Under the pieces are notes generated by a model. That model was not told the origin of the DNA, did no database searches, and saw only the letters and a list, made by a program, of their open reading frames with translations. The position numbers and the translations under genes are program-made. A stretch of 64,000 nt of DNA from Mytilus trossulus (lineage: Eukaryota; Mollusca; Bivalvia; Mytilida; Mytilidae): contig NC_086373.1 of the NCBI RefSeq assembly GCF_036588685.1, positions 56,985,164-57,049,163 on the forward strand, given 5' to 3'. Below are positions 1-12,136 of this stretch, in pieces. How positions within the stretch are numbered: position 1 is the stretch's first letter; each line of letters starts with the position of its first letter.

Positions 1-363
1 TAGATCCTTGGTATATGTCCTATATATATATTCAATTTATTTACATTGTAAATTTTAAATCATTTTTGCATATGTTCCTGTGTTAAATATTGAAAGGAAA
101 TATCTCTGCAGATAACATTTATAAGGTTCGATGATAACATAATTAAGAAATAAACTATAATTTTTTAAACAACAGAACATCCTATGTTTTGTATATTGCA
201 ATTAAATCTTATAATTTGTATTCAAATTATTTATTCAAATTTAGAAAATCCTTTTTATTTTACTGAAAAGTAAAATCACAAAAATACTGAGCTTCGCGGA
301 AAATTTTAAAAAGGAAAGTAACTAATCAAATGGCAAAATAAAAAAATCAAACACATCACACGA

Positions 364-660
364 ATGGATACCAACTGTCATATTCCTATAGAAAATCTGC
401 AACGCATTAAACTTTTTGGAAAATTAAAAAAAAATAAAAAAATAAAAAAAATGGAAAGTTCCAAATCAAATGGCAAATTCAAAAGTTCAAACACATCAAA
501 CGAATGGATAACGACTGCCATATTCCTGACTTGGTACAGGCATTTTCTTTGCAGACAATGGTGAATTGAACCTGGTTTTATAACTGGCTAAACCTATCAC
601 TTGTATGACAGTCGCATCAAATTCCATTACATTGTCATAGATGCGTAGACAAAAAACAAA
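364..660. repeat. Interspersed repeat fragment (same family as 31594-31690)
   Basis: The open frame here is not a gene. The stretch from about 563 (ATTGAACCTGGTT) to 655 (GCGTAGACAAAAAACAAAC) reappears with moderate divergence at 31594-31690, in the same order, including the phrases ACGACAGTCGCA and AAATTCCATTA. It is therefore part of a dispersed non-coding repeat. Family unknown. Confidence 0.55.
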
Positions 661-2000
661 CAGACACAATAGGTGAAAATGTCAAAATTAGGGGTGCAGC
701 AGTCAACATTGTGTTATCATCTTAATCACTAAAAAAAACTACAAATGTAACGAAGAAGCACAAAAAGGCATTCATCAAATTTGTCATCCTCATTTGCTAA
801 TATTATACGATTTTATTTATCTACGTGAAATCCACCCATAAAGGATGGAAGGTTTCAGTACTGGTGTAAAATTGCGCCTTAGGTAGACATAAAATAATTG
901 TGTCGTTCAAAGTATTTTGCGACCATACATACAGAGTCAGGTAAAGTAGATATAACAAAAAAACAGATTTAACAGTAAAAGTAATTATATATAAATATAC
1001 TAAATAAATAAATTATTCGGAAAATACGTAGAAGGTATAAAAGTCATAAGAATTCCGAATGCAATAAGAATGTTTTCGGGCACTCTGGTTCTAAACCTTG
1101 GTTCCATCTAGGTTGTTTGGTTCTGAACCTTGGTTCTATCCGGATTTTTTGGTGAGAAACTATGGTAACAGGTCCAACATCCGGGTTGTTTGGTTATAGT
1201 AACCCGACTTCTTGGTTCCATCTGGGTTCTATTTTATAGTTCTAATTTTCCCGTTGAACTTAGTGAAGATAACCACAAGCATTCGAATAAAAAGATAAAG
1301 TAGGTCAAAGACGCTAAAATTGTTTTATAACATTACACATTTCAGGATCAACGGTAAAACAAGCTTTAAGGTATTTATCTTCTTATTCTAATAATTTGGA
1401 TTAGGAAACTAGATAAAAATAAAGCGTCGTATAGATTTAAAAAAAAACCGAAATATACATGATATCGAACATCCATTTATTTAATTTAGTCGTTCTGTTT
1501 CAATTTATTTTCATTTAATCATTCCTTATTTGCGTTATTATTTCTAGAATTTTTAAAACAGCATAATTAGGACCTGTCGTTCAGTTGGTCAACGATATCT
1601 GCATCTAGCCACTTAATTGATCAGTTAACGACTTGCATATATATTTGATTGCACGTTTATTTTTAAGTTCGACTGAATTTTATTTAATAGGCTTTGTAAT
1701 ATTGTCAGATTTGATAGAAATACGTGCGAAGTATATGTAACAAATCGTTTTGTTCAAAACGGATGAATAAGAAAGTGATGATCAATTTAAGTCTTTTTAG
1801 CTTCATTTAATTAAAAAATAATTATTTCAAATATGTATATGTACAATAAATTCGTCTAATTTGATACTCCTTGTAAAGGGCATGCAAGTAATCATTAGGC
1901 CAAAAATAACCATATCAAAATTAAGATCGAATAATTTTATAAATAGTGTATGTGTTAATAACAGTGCTAGTCGGATGAATATCACCACCACAATAGTCAG
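661..2000. other. AT-rich non-coding DNA, nothing recognised
   Basis: No long open frame, RNA gene or clear element edge was seen. A short run of diverged repeats of the type GGTTCCATC..GGTTGTTTGGTTC lies at about 1085-1225. Confidence 0.5.
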
Positions 2001-2119
2001 AACTTTTTTGCTGGTTCCAAAGTAATGGGGCGTAGTAAAGGTCCGTCCGTCCCGAACGTAAAAAAAGGTTCCGTTCTCTTAACTTCAGTTGCCTCAACCA
2101 AATACTACAAAACGTTAAC

Positions 2120-2935
2120 ACAAAATAAAAAAAGAAGATGGGCAAGAGTGCCAGTGAGAACTCTCCACACAAGACTAAATGAAACAGAAATTAACAGCTA
2201 TACGTCATCCTACGGCCTTCAACAATTAACATAGTCCATACCGCATAGTCAGCTATGAATGGCACCGAAATGAAAATGTAAAACAATTCAAACAAGAAAA
2301 GAAACGGACTAATTTGTGTACTAGAAATTAACAAAAAGCAAATATGTAACACATAAACAAACGACAATTAATGAATCTCCGGCCTTGGGACAGGCACATA
2401 CATACAGAATGAGGCGGGTTAAACATGCTAGCGAGATACCCACCCTCCACCTAATCTGGCATGATTGCCAAAGAAGAACTCTTCACAAGAGACCAGATGA
2501 CACAGAAATTAACACCTTACGGTCTTAAACAATGAGCAAATATATATAGGAAGGTGTGGTATGAGTGCCAATGAGATAACTCTCCAACCAAATAGCAATT
2601 TATAAAAGTAAAATTGAATGCCAAAGAAGAACTCCCCACAAGAGACCAGATGGCACAGAAATTAACAACTAGATGTCACCATACGGCCTTCAACAATGAG
2701 CAAATATATATAGGAAGGTGTGGTATGAGTGCCAATGAGACAACTCTCCAACCAAATAGCAATTTATAAAAGTAAATTATTATAGATCAATGAACGGCAT
2801 TCAACAAGGAGTTTTGGCTCACACCAAACAACAAGATAAAAAGGGCCCCAAATTACTAGTGTAAACCATTCAAACCATACAAAATTTAATCTATATAAAA
2901 AAAAGAGAAACGAGAAACACGTATAAATAACATAC
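2120..2935. repeat. Mussel-type interspersed repeat with an internal direct duplication of about 150 bp
   Basis: Phrases such as GTGCCAATGAGACAACTCT, GGCCTTCAACA and TTTATAAAAGTAAA occur here and again at 3490-3800 (reverse), 10715-10775, 27480-27590 and 48230-48400 (reverse), which marks a dispersed family. Within it the block starting TGCCAAAGAAGAACTC near 2467 is repeated near 2619. The small open frames inside are not conserved between copies and are not called as genes. Confidence 0.7.
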
Positions 2936-3489
2936 AAAAACGACAACTACTGGACATCAGAATCCTGACTTAGTACAGGTGCAAAAATTTGCCGAGGAAT
3001 TAAATGTGTTAATGGTACACCCTTTTCACTTTTTCTAAAACAATAGTATAACATCACAACATAGAAAAACGCAATAAAACGAAGTTTAAACGAGAAAAGA
3101 AACGGACAAATGCATGTTTAAAAAATGAACGAAAAACAAATATGTAACTGTTACACATTAACAAACGACAATCACTGAATTATGAGCTCTTGACTTGCAA
3201 CAGGCATATGCATACTGAACAAGGCGGGGTTTAGCATGTAAGCGGGGTCTCCACATCTCCCTAACCTGTAATAATGCTTTTTTTCCCCATAACAAAAATC
3301 AAATTTGAAATTTGGTAGCGTCACTCTTGCCGTTCATGAGTTATCATGTTCCTTTAAAAACATAGAAAATGCCGTTTTTTTTGTTTTCGTTCTCTTTAAT
3401 AAGTTTGACTGAATCAAATGTGATTAACCTTATACTTAATGCTTATTACCCACTAACACAGATCTATCAAGTTCGATATTGGGTGGTGT

Positions 3490-3800
3490 TCATGAGTAAT
3501 TAGATATAAGAAGGTGTGGTACGAGTACCAATGATACAAACATCAAATATCATGTACAGTTTGTTTATGTAATATATACGTGTTTCTCGTTTTTTTATAT
3601 AGATTAAACCGTTATTCCCGTTTGAATGGTTTTACACTAGTAATTTTTGGGCTCTCTATAGCTTGTTGTTCGGTGTGAGCCAAGGCTCCGTGTTGAAGGC
3701 CGTAGATTGACCTATAATGATTTACTTTTTTTTAAATTGTTATTTGGATGGAGAGTTGTCTCATTGGCACTCACACCACATCTTCCTATATCGTGTATAT
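3490..3800 (-). repeat. Same interspersed repeat, reverse orientation
   Basis: Contains the reverse complement of the family phrases, including TGAATGGTTTTACACTAGTA, GTGTGAGCCAAGGCTCCG and GGAGAGTTGTCTCATTGGCA. The 72-residue open frame overlapping it is repeat-derived. Confidence 0.65.
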
Positions 3801-3959
3801 CTCTCAACACTGTGCCTGATGATAGGAAACATGCTAAATCTGTTGTTTTTGTTCTTCAACTGTAGTTTGCCTCAACCAAATATATCTAAACTTATACACA
3901 ATGCTTATATTCACAAAAAAGTCAAAATTACGTGAATCCTGCATCTATATGTGGAAGTT

Positions 3960-5080
3960 TACTTGTGATTTTTTTCACATGCAGGGGCATATGTGGCCCA
4001 TGGACATATCCTACATTTAATTCAGTCAGTTTATTTACTTCCTTTGTAATCAACTTCTAAAATGATTAACTTGCATATTTTTGGGGATGGCGGTGCAGTT
4101 TGATAATAAACAGTGACCAGCATAACAAAGTGTTTCATTAAATTGAGCTCTATGTCTGAGTGTACTTTATAAAAGTTTTTTGCACTGAAATCAGTTTATT
4201 GATATGTGTATACCTTTTGTGTGATTTTTTAAGATGTAAAAACAGACTATCCATATCTGCATGTTTATGAAATGAAATCCAAGATAAATTGATTGAAAAT
4301 TTTTGAATTATCTATCACAACTGGCAACACAAGGTGCTATTGACGCATTTAATGTTCTCGTTAATTCTCACGGCAATTAAGGATTTGTTTTTCATTTGAT
4401 CAAAACATTCTTCAGTTCAAAAATTGAAAATGAAAATGTGACATGTGTAAAAGAGACAGAAAAGAGCAAAAAGTAGTCGAAGGCCACCAATATTGGGTCT
4501 TCAACAAAACGAGAAAATTGCACGTGAATGACTAATTATCAAATTGACTATTTCTTGGCGCAATTTGACAAAATTGAACCTTTTTGGCTGCAAAAAGCGA
4601 AATGTTATTTTACTTCCATTATTGATTGATCAAAAAAAAATCTAACTTTAGATTTTTTTATATATTTCGTAGCTAGTGCCCCTTTAACAAAATTGTTAAT
4701 TCAAGGCAAGTGTGAATAACGATGAAAAATGTATTTTATGTATAGCGTTATCTTTAGGAAGAATCTGTAAGAAATGGGGAACGAAGCAACGTTAGTAATG
4801 ATGCATATTCCCCATCATATAAAAAATAATTTTCCTATCGTTGGATAACCTTTCTATCCGCCTTCTTATAAACAAAGGTTTCCTTACAATACCTGCATGT
4901 ATCTTTGTCGATCACAAGTTTGTCCTTTTAAAGCCATTATTTAATGTATATAAATATATAAAATGGGAAAAAACTAATTTTAAATGTGTATAACATTTAG
5001 GATTTGTAAAGTAACTAAAACATAGTTTATAATATCTATACAGAGTCAAACAAGTATAACCATTTGCAATACGCTGACAA
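3960..5080. other. AT-rich non-coding DNA, nothing recognised
   Basis: No coding or RNA signal and no repeat boundary was recognised. Confidence 0.4.
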
Positions 5081-5084
5081 GGTT

Positions 5085-5990
5085 AATTAAAGCCTCGGTC
5101 ACACCTTACCGGATAGCTCGAACGGACGCCTGACGGATAACTTTTTTTCAATCGGTGCATGTCCATTAGACATTCATTCTTAACCGTCAAACGTCCGTCC
5201 ATATCCGTTGCATGTCCGTTAGGCGTACGTTTTATCCGTTGACATCCGTTCTGTCCGGTGGAAAACTTTGAGCATGTTCAATACTTTGAACGTAAGTCCA
5301 ACGGATGAAATGTCCGTTGAACGTCCGTTAGGCGTCCGTTTTGTACGGTAATCGTCCATTTCGTTTCCGTTTTGTATCCGTCACGTGTCCGTTATACATC
5401 CGTTGGAGGTCTGGAAGATAAATTCACCAACGGACTTCTACCGGACGTTTAACGGATAAAAGGAATGTTGAACGGATGAGAAACGGACTCATACCGGACG
5501 TATAACGGATAAAACGGATGATGAACGGATCTGAAACGGATAAATGCCAATTGAAAATTTTGCGTCAGAAATGCCAATTATTGGTATGTCAGATTTCTTA
5601 AGGTTCGTGAATTCTTATTACTCATAATAGATCTTAGAGTATAGGCACGTCTTCACAATCAAGCAGCTCTTATTTAGGCCAGACACTGCCCTTTGCGGAA
5701 TTTTGAAGACCAAACCAAAGCCAGTTGCACAGAAACATTTTGAATATTCATGCGATTTACATGTATTATTAATGTCGCCTTTGATTTTTCCGTATATCTT
5801 GTTCTTCCGTTCTCTCCGGTACGCTTCCGTTAGGTGTCCGTTTTATGCTATATTCGTCCGTTGGATGTACGTTCGACATCCGTTCTGTCCGGTACGTTTC
5901 CATTTCTCGTACGTTGCATATCCGTTGTGTGTCCGTTTTGCATCCGTTACGCGTCCGTTTTATTAGAGGTAACCGGTGAGATCACGAACC
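5085..5990. repeat. CCGTT-rich degenerate minisatellite element
   Basis: The stretch opens with GCCTCGGTCACACCTTACCG and consists of imperfect short units built on TCCGTT / AACGGA, such as CGTCCGTTAGGCGTCCGTTT, first mainly on one strand, then the other (AACGGAT at 5400-5550), then again TCCGTT to 5960. It ends next to a 28-bp motif (5962-5989) that recurs inverted at 8647-8674. Open frames through it are products of the repeat. Class unknown; a non-autonomous element with a minisatellite core is plausible. Confidence 0.65.
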
Positions 5991-6227
5991 GACGAATAAT
6001 GACGAACGAACGTATTAGGAGCAGTGATTTCCATATTGGGTAAAGTTTATTAAAATCGAATAATCGACTAAAATACCCCCATGACCCCTCACAAAGTTCG
6101 CTTTATTAGAAAACAACGATACAATACGAGCTTGCAACTATAAGGATGGATATGTAAGACTATGTATCTTTAACTTATATACCGGAAGTGCCTATGTACG
6201 GTCAAAACGAAGCAGTACGTATAATTA

Positions 6228-6373
6228 GACAATATACGTATAGTGTCTTGAAATATGAAATTTATTTGTATGAGGCTTAGAAACGGGAAAATGCGAGGTT
6301 CTACCGAGCATTTTCCCGTTTCGTGCCGAATACAAATAAATTTCTTATTTCAAGACACTATACGTATATTGTC
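6228..6373. repeat. Fold-back element (long palindrome, arms about 66 bp)
   Basis: The left arm starts GACAATATACGTATAGTGTC and the right arm ends with its exact reverse complement. The arms differ at only a few positions (TGAGGCTTA against the CGGCAC region) and the unpaired centre is about 13 bp. No coding capacity. This is the shape of a fold-back MITE or a head-to-head element remnant. Confidence 0.8.
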
Positions 6374-6399
6374 TTTATACTGAAATCGAAAAAAAAATG

Positions 6400-8400
6400 A
6401 AAAATGAAAAAAACATGTAACAAAAATTGTTAAAAAAAGTGTTTGGAATTTCCCTCTTGGGGTACCATTTTGGGGTATTTCCCTATGAGCGTAGTCCAGG
6501 TGGTAAGACATTGGCGTATTAAGGAATTAGAAAGGGAAAATGAACTTAATTAATAGCATTTGATAAACATGATATATAAATAACCAATTTGAAGACATAA
6601 AAGTTTAAATTCAAAAAAGTTTGACCATTGTTACTTTACGTTGTCATGGTCGTGACGTGATGTTGTTGATGAAATACAATAAGGAGGCGGGGCTTATAGG
6701 TCAATTGGGGTCATTGACGTATAAAGCTAACGTTTATACGTATAGCTTTATCTGTACAGTAAAATAGCTGATTGCAGTATAAATGTATATCTGTGGTGGT
6801 CACCATCTACACTTTTAATAGTCACGTGGAATGATAGCATGATTTAATCATGGGGACAATCTATTAATTGACCACGGTGCATGTGTTGGAAAGAAAAACA
6901 TACAGACGATATTGAATATATTTGTTTAAAATAAAACATTTTAACTAGTAGGGACCGACCGTTTATCTTAAAATAAATTATGTGGCGCGCCAAATTTCTT
7001 TTTTTTTTTAAATTTAAAACTATTTGTTGTGGTAATTATCCAAGATAAGATTTTTTCTTCCTTAGAATTCAAAATCAAATAAATTATTTCCGAAAGAAAC
7101 CCACCTTTTCACGTTAATCTCAAATTTCTTGCAATCCCTTACAAGAAATTTGCAACCTATAATAAAAAAAAATCAGTTAGACACCCACCCCCATTTTCCC
7201 CCGTCATTTGCCTATATATTATTTTATATCGCAGATAAAGCGGGTATCGATCATCTATCTTTGAGGAGGGCATAAGGAGGCGATCATTTGATTCTGAGGG
7301 GATCGGCCGGGCAGATTTGGTCAGATTATTTATTTTAGAAAAAAATTTCAACTGCTACACGCAAGATTATTTATTACACATGTATCATTTTACATACTGT
7401 ATAATAGAATTTGGAAGCCAGTTAATTGTAGGTGGGAGCCAGCTTATTTATAACTATTATTTTCCTGACCAACAAATTTATTTACGTGACCTGCCAGCTC
7501 CAATCCTAGAATCAAAGGGTCGTCTACTAACCCCCATTTAGTATGCGGTGTTGCTGGTATTATTTAGTATATTTGGTCCGGGAAAAAAGAATAAAACGCC
7601 AAAATTGGTATTCGATTTTTTCTTTTTTCCCTAAGTACAAAGATAAGAAGGAATCTCCCCTTTTTTGTTATCTAGCTCATTCTAAACAATGATTCGAATT
7701 AATACAAATTTTCAGTTTATTCTTTCTAAAGCATTGCATGTATGCGCCGAAGGAGGGGTCACTTCCTATATAAAAGTATATATATACAGACGTTCCGCTA
7801 GAATTGGTCATTTTTCAACTCGTCAAATACATGACTGGGCATGGAATTTAAACCTTATTATATGACTTGGCCGGTAATTTCAGGCCCAAGAAAATGCCTA
7901 AACGAAAATTATCAGGCGAATCTATGATTGGGGCAGAAATTTTGAACTAAGAGACCAGTCATTTAAATTGAAAATGAGGCTGGGGGAAGGACATGTTCAA
8001 GGAAGGACATGTTCAATTTTCTCGTCAGAATTTTTTTTTGCCTCTGCCATTTCTAGCCATTCTTTATTCGTTCAGTATCTAAGAATTTGGAATCAAGTTA
8101 TTTATTTTTAAAAATTCCCCCCTTTTCCATGCAAGTTAAATGATCGGAACCTAAACTAATGTTTTGGTCACAATTTCAACGCGTGATGTGTGGTTTGGAA
8201 CTGCATCTAATTAAAGTTGTTACTTGTTTTTAAAAGCTTCAAGTTTGCAATAATGAAAAGTAAGAGAGCCTATCTTTTTATCTTTTCTTATGGCATGTCC
8301 TGCCTTTATATTTCAGACCTCCCCCTACAAATCAAATGGTCGTTTTCTACTCTAGGTGCTGGCCAGAATATTTTACCAAAATCAGAATCAAAATATTTTG
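6400..8400. other. Non-coding DNA with repeated TTATTTATTTT-type motifs
   Basis: No gene was seen. TTATTTATT-rich lines at 7320-7500 resemble those at 11030-11140, so part of the stretch belongs to a diffuse repeat family that also has cytosine runs nearby. Confidence 0.4.
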
Positions 8401-8415
8401 TTCTAAAAAATATAA

Positions 8416-8438
8416 CCCCCCCCCCCCCCCCCCCCCCC
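8416..8438 (+). repeat. Poly-C tract, 23 bp
   Basis: Uninterrupted cytosines. The phrase ATCAAATGGTCG lies about 90 bp upstream here and directly downstream of the second long C tract at 11145. Confidence 0.9.
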
Positions 8439-8646
8439 TCCACTCCCAACAGAAAATGCTCAGAGACTGACGACGACTTATAAAATAAAAAGAATAAAAT
8501 AGGCAGTAAGCGTATCAATCAATTAAAAAAATGCACTTATAATCAAAGCGAGATACTCATGAACAGTTAGGTATCCCAACTTGAAATTAATTATCCCGCT
8601 TCGTGTCATACGGCAAATTAGGTGATACGTTCGTGATTCGTACGTT

Positions 8647-8674
8647 GTTCGTGGTCTCACCGGTTACCTCTAAT
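8647..8674 (-). repeat. Inverted partner of the 5962-5989 motif
   Basis: Reverse complement of the 28-bp motif at 5962-5989 with one mismatch (core CTCACCGGTTACCTC). It is followed by AATGACGAACGAACG, also found just after the left copy, so it looks like the end of a second, opposite-facing copy of the same family. Confidence 0.7.
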
Positions 8675-9639
8675 AGAGATGACCAGGATAATGACGAACG
8701 AACGTACGAAAGCGTAACTTGACGAATCGTACGAAGCGGGAGCGGTAGTTTATACATATTAATGAATTAATTCAACATAAAGTGAAAGAAATTGCATGGT
8801 TCTGCATGTATAGTTTTAAAGAAATATTACCTGTTATAAGTTTACTCCAATCATAAATAGCTTAATGTTTGCTGCAATAGAAGAAGACTCGGTTTTAAAA
8901 TTTGAGGTCCCAAAAGTGTGTTTGGGGGTTATAAAATGGTGAAAGCATAGATATCAAATTTTACCACATTGATATAATTTATTTTTAATTATAAATCTTG
9001 TTTTCTTTTCCGAAATTTATCTATCTTCTTTGGCTTATGCCCCCAGACAAACCAGATAAGGCTGATTACAAGGAACCCTGATCAAATCAAAGAAATAAGT
9101 TCCTAAATTTTGGGGTTATTTTTTTAAATATTTTGCATGTCGTAAAAGGGGATGCTACAAAAATAGATATTGAAGTTTATTGCTAGTGTATTGATATTTT
9201 TGCTAATCAAAGTGCAGTTGCATCTCTGATGGTTATTATATTTTCTGCTCATTCAATTAGCTTATTCATTATGATTGCAAATTTATACGAATACTATTAT
9301 CCAATTTACCAATCTTTGAGTACTAAGGGATATAGCCCTAGAAAAATTGGACCAGATCATCCTAGTACCCACGCACACAGATGGACCTTATTAATTAATA
9401 AGTACATTTCAACTGGCTGAGTATCAAAAGCGATAACCAAGTTTACAATTTACGAATGACATACATTTGTACTCCATGCCTCAACAGCACTTTCTGGGTT
9501 TGAATCGTTTATTGTATTTCCGTTAGTTCTACCATTGGTGTCCAGGATCATAACTTAAATTATTAAACGAAATTTCCTTCCACGAGGACCAAAACTGCAT
9601 TGGCTATAGGTATAAGGTAGGATTGAGATCTCACAAAAC

Positions 9640-9900
9640 ATGTTTAACCTAGCCGCATGTCAGTTGCGCCTATCCCATGTCTCTGGCCTTTGTTAGTCGT
9701 GTATGTATTTTTTAATTTTAGTTCGTTTATATGTGTTGGAGTCTAGTATGAACTAGTGCAAAATTTTATTGAGGGGCCAGCTGAGGCCCACATCCGAATG
9801 CGGGATTTCTCGCGGAGTTGAAGACCTTTGGTAGCCTTCGCCTGTTATCTGCTCTTTGGTCGGGTTGTTGTCTTATTGACATATTCCCCATTTCCATTCT
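9640..9900 (+). repeat. Interspersed repeat fragment
   Basis: Related in inverse orientation to 38500-38780; shared phrases include the AGCTGA/TCAGCT pair next to GGGACC/GGGGCC and the CATTTCC...CCCCATT ending. Related endings (TTGTTGTCT..GACACAT..CCCCATTTCC) also occur at 54280-54345. Non-coding. Confidence 0.5.
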
Positions 9901-10250
9901 GAATTTTATTTAGAAATATTTTTTGCTGATTTTATTTTGTAACAGGGATCAAGGTTTCTGCCTTATGGTGAAAGGAGAATATGTAAGGAAATCACAAAAA
10001 GGCTTGCAATTTCAAGGGAACATTTTGATTGTTTTTCGTATTGTTAATTTGTGATAATTTAACAGAATTACAGCCTATTGCATTGAGTGTGTAGGTAAAG
10101 GTATAATCTGTGGATCTGTGGTTAGCTTGCTTGTAGCTTAACAATGAAGTCAATAATATATAAGGTTAACTACCCTCCTTTTATTATGGGTCAAAGAACG
10201 GCCTTCAGCACGAAGCCTTGGCTATAATGTATGTTTTTTTCATAAGCTTG

Positions 10251-10350
10251 NNNNNNNNNNNNNNNNNNNNNNNNNNNNNNNNNNNNNNNNNNNNNNNNNN
10301 NNNNNNNNNNNNNNNNNNNNNNNNNNNNNNNNNNNNNNNNNNNNNNNNNN
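10251..10350. other. Assembly gap (100 N)
   Basis: One hundred undetermined bases, the usual placeholder for a gap of unknown size. It lies between DNA resembling the far upstream part of ATP-grasp copy B (10060-10190 compared with 33460-33580) and exon 2 of copy A. Confidence 1.
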
Positions 10351-10714
10351 ATTATTATTTTTGTAAACTGAGAGTACAGATTATTCATTTTCTGCACTAT
10401 TGAAGCAAGATTTTTCATTTTCATTAAAGCAAGGGACCGATTATTCATTTTCACAACTATATTTATGATATTCGAAAACATACATTTTTAAAAAAAAAAT
10501 TGTTAATTAATGAGTTATACATGTACAGCAAGTCATTATGTACCATTTAATCAGAAAAGATCATTATCCCCTGCAGAAATTTTAGCAGAAATTTTAAGAT
10601 TCAAGATTTCATTCATAACCCCAGACACATACTTGTGTACAATAGGACAATATAATAAACACACATTTTAAGATAATACACAGTGAGACAGGACAAAAGA
10701 AACACAAATATAAA

Positions 10715-10775
10715 AAAGAAGATGTGGTTTGATTGCCAATGAGACAACTATCCACAAAAGACCAAATACATAGTA
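10715..10775 (+). repeat. Short fragment of the GTGCCAATGAGACAACT repeat
   Basis: GAAGATGTGGTTTGATTGCCAATGAGACAACTATCC-type sequence of the family described at 2120-2935. Confidence 0.6.
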
Positions 10776-11141
10776 ATAATTATATTATAAAATACAATTG
10801 GTATAATTAGATTTAAAAGTATTTTATAATTTTCTTCGCAAAATGAATCATAAATTTATATTCCAAAGCAATATTGCATACATACATAGTATTAAAGTTA
10901 ATATAGTTTGGTTTTACCTAGCCTCTTTTTAAAGTATTGTCAAACATATTTTGCCGAGCGGAGCGAGGCCAAAAAATTTTTGAAGGGTTTTGGCACCGCT
11001 GAAGGCCCAAAAAGCTATAGACCTGCTGATTTATTTATTTTCAAAACATTGCAAGTCAGGTTATTTATTTTCAAACTACCACAGAACAAACCATTTATTT
11101 TTGTGATTATCATGGCTGAGTTATTTATTTTCAAAATCCTC

Positions 11142-11144
<3 letters not shown>

Positions 11145-11172
<28 letters not shown>
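11145..11172 (+). repeat. Poly-C tract, 28 bp
   Basis: Uninterrupted cytosines, preceded by several TTATTTATTTTCAAA units (11030-11135). The overlapping proline-rich open frame is an artefact of the tract. Confidence 0.9.
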
Positions 11173-11480
11173 AGAATATCAAATGGTCGTCCCCTTAGAA
11201 TTGAAAGGCTGTTTGACCGTGTATAAAAATAAATTTTGAGGACTGTTTAATTGATCCATTAGGTAATCTGATTACATACAACCACTAATTATGACACCTG
11301 TTGTGACTGTTGATTAGCGTAGGGTCATTCACTTGTCATAATATGTCCCCAGGTAAAATGATTGATTTTTTTAAAAATTGATCAGAAAAACTTCAAAATC
11401 GGTAAACAATATAGAATACAGAATTTTCGGGTATATTTGTTGAAAATCGGAATTTTGACTATTAATTTTACGATCCCGAT

Positions 11481-11626
11481 ATCGGGATTCGTGTTGAGGG
11501 GTAAAAATCGGGATGATACCGCGAAAATCGGGATTCGTGTTGAGGGGTAAAAATCGGGATGATACCGCGAAAATCGGGATTCGTGTTGAGGGGTAAAAAT
11601 CGGGATGATACCGCGAAAATCGGGAT
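11481..11626 (+). repeat. Tandem array, 46-bp unit, three copies plus a partial
   Basis: Units begin ATCGGGATTCGTGTTGAGGG at 11481 and 11527 and again at 11573 with a partial one at 11619. Each unit contains ATCGGGAT twice. The copies are almost identical, which suggests recent expansion. Both overlapping open frames run straight through the array and are not credible genes. Confidence 0.9.
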
Positions 11627-12136
11627 AGTTGGCAGGTCTGCATGTGCACTACGAAATTTTCAAGCTGCAATAGCATCAGAACAGCAAATGATAGAGTGAT
11701 AATGAATAATATGTATTGACCATTTCGTGCATATACCAAGAGGAAACTTCGTGCAAAACATTAAACCAACTCCAATAAAGATATTCATGGTTGTCGTCTT
11801 TTCACAATCAATAACGAAAATCAAGTCCAAGAGCGTTCAATCAGTTCTCAGAATTATTTTTCGTTATTTTCACGAATGCATTTTTTCGCGCGAAGTTAAA
11901 TCAGCAAAGCTTTATGTAAAAGGTGCTCTCGACTTATTTGAACTGACTGGGATTGTCACTTTTCATACTGAAGGTCAATGATTCGTATTGACCACTCCAG
12001 TATCCCTCCAAACAGTACGAACTTATCGCCATACCATAATACAAAAACTCTGAAAATGTCTTTAAACATCAATCGTTCAATAATAACCAATATAATATGA
12101 TTATTTTGATAGTCTTAAAATTTATAAATGTTTCAG

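Noticed and set aside
5703..6043. Frames with SVRCPF/VRSTSV peptides
   Set aside because: Translation of the TCCGTT minisatellite.
8217..8518. Proline- and glycine-rich frames on both strands
   Set aside because: Artefacts of the 23-bp C tract.
10908..11198. 96-residue frame with a proline run
   Set aside because: The prolines come from a poly-C tract and the rest from TTATTTATTTT units.
11362..11739. Frames on both strands across the 46-bp array
   Set aside because: The repeated peptide simply follows the DNA repeat (46 is not a multiple of 3) and no start or family is recognisable.
12128..12136. ATG as start codon of ATP-grasp copy A
   Set aside because: ATGTTTCAG is most likely a splice acceptor; starting there would remove the first strand and loop of the ATP-grasp N-terminal fold.
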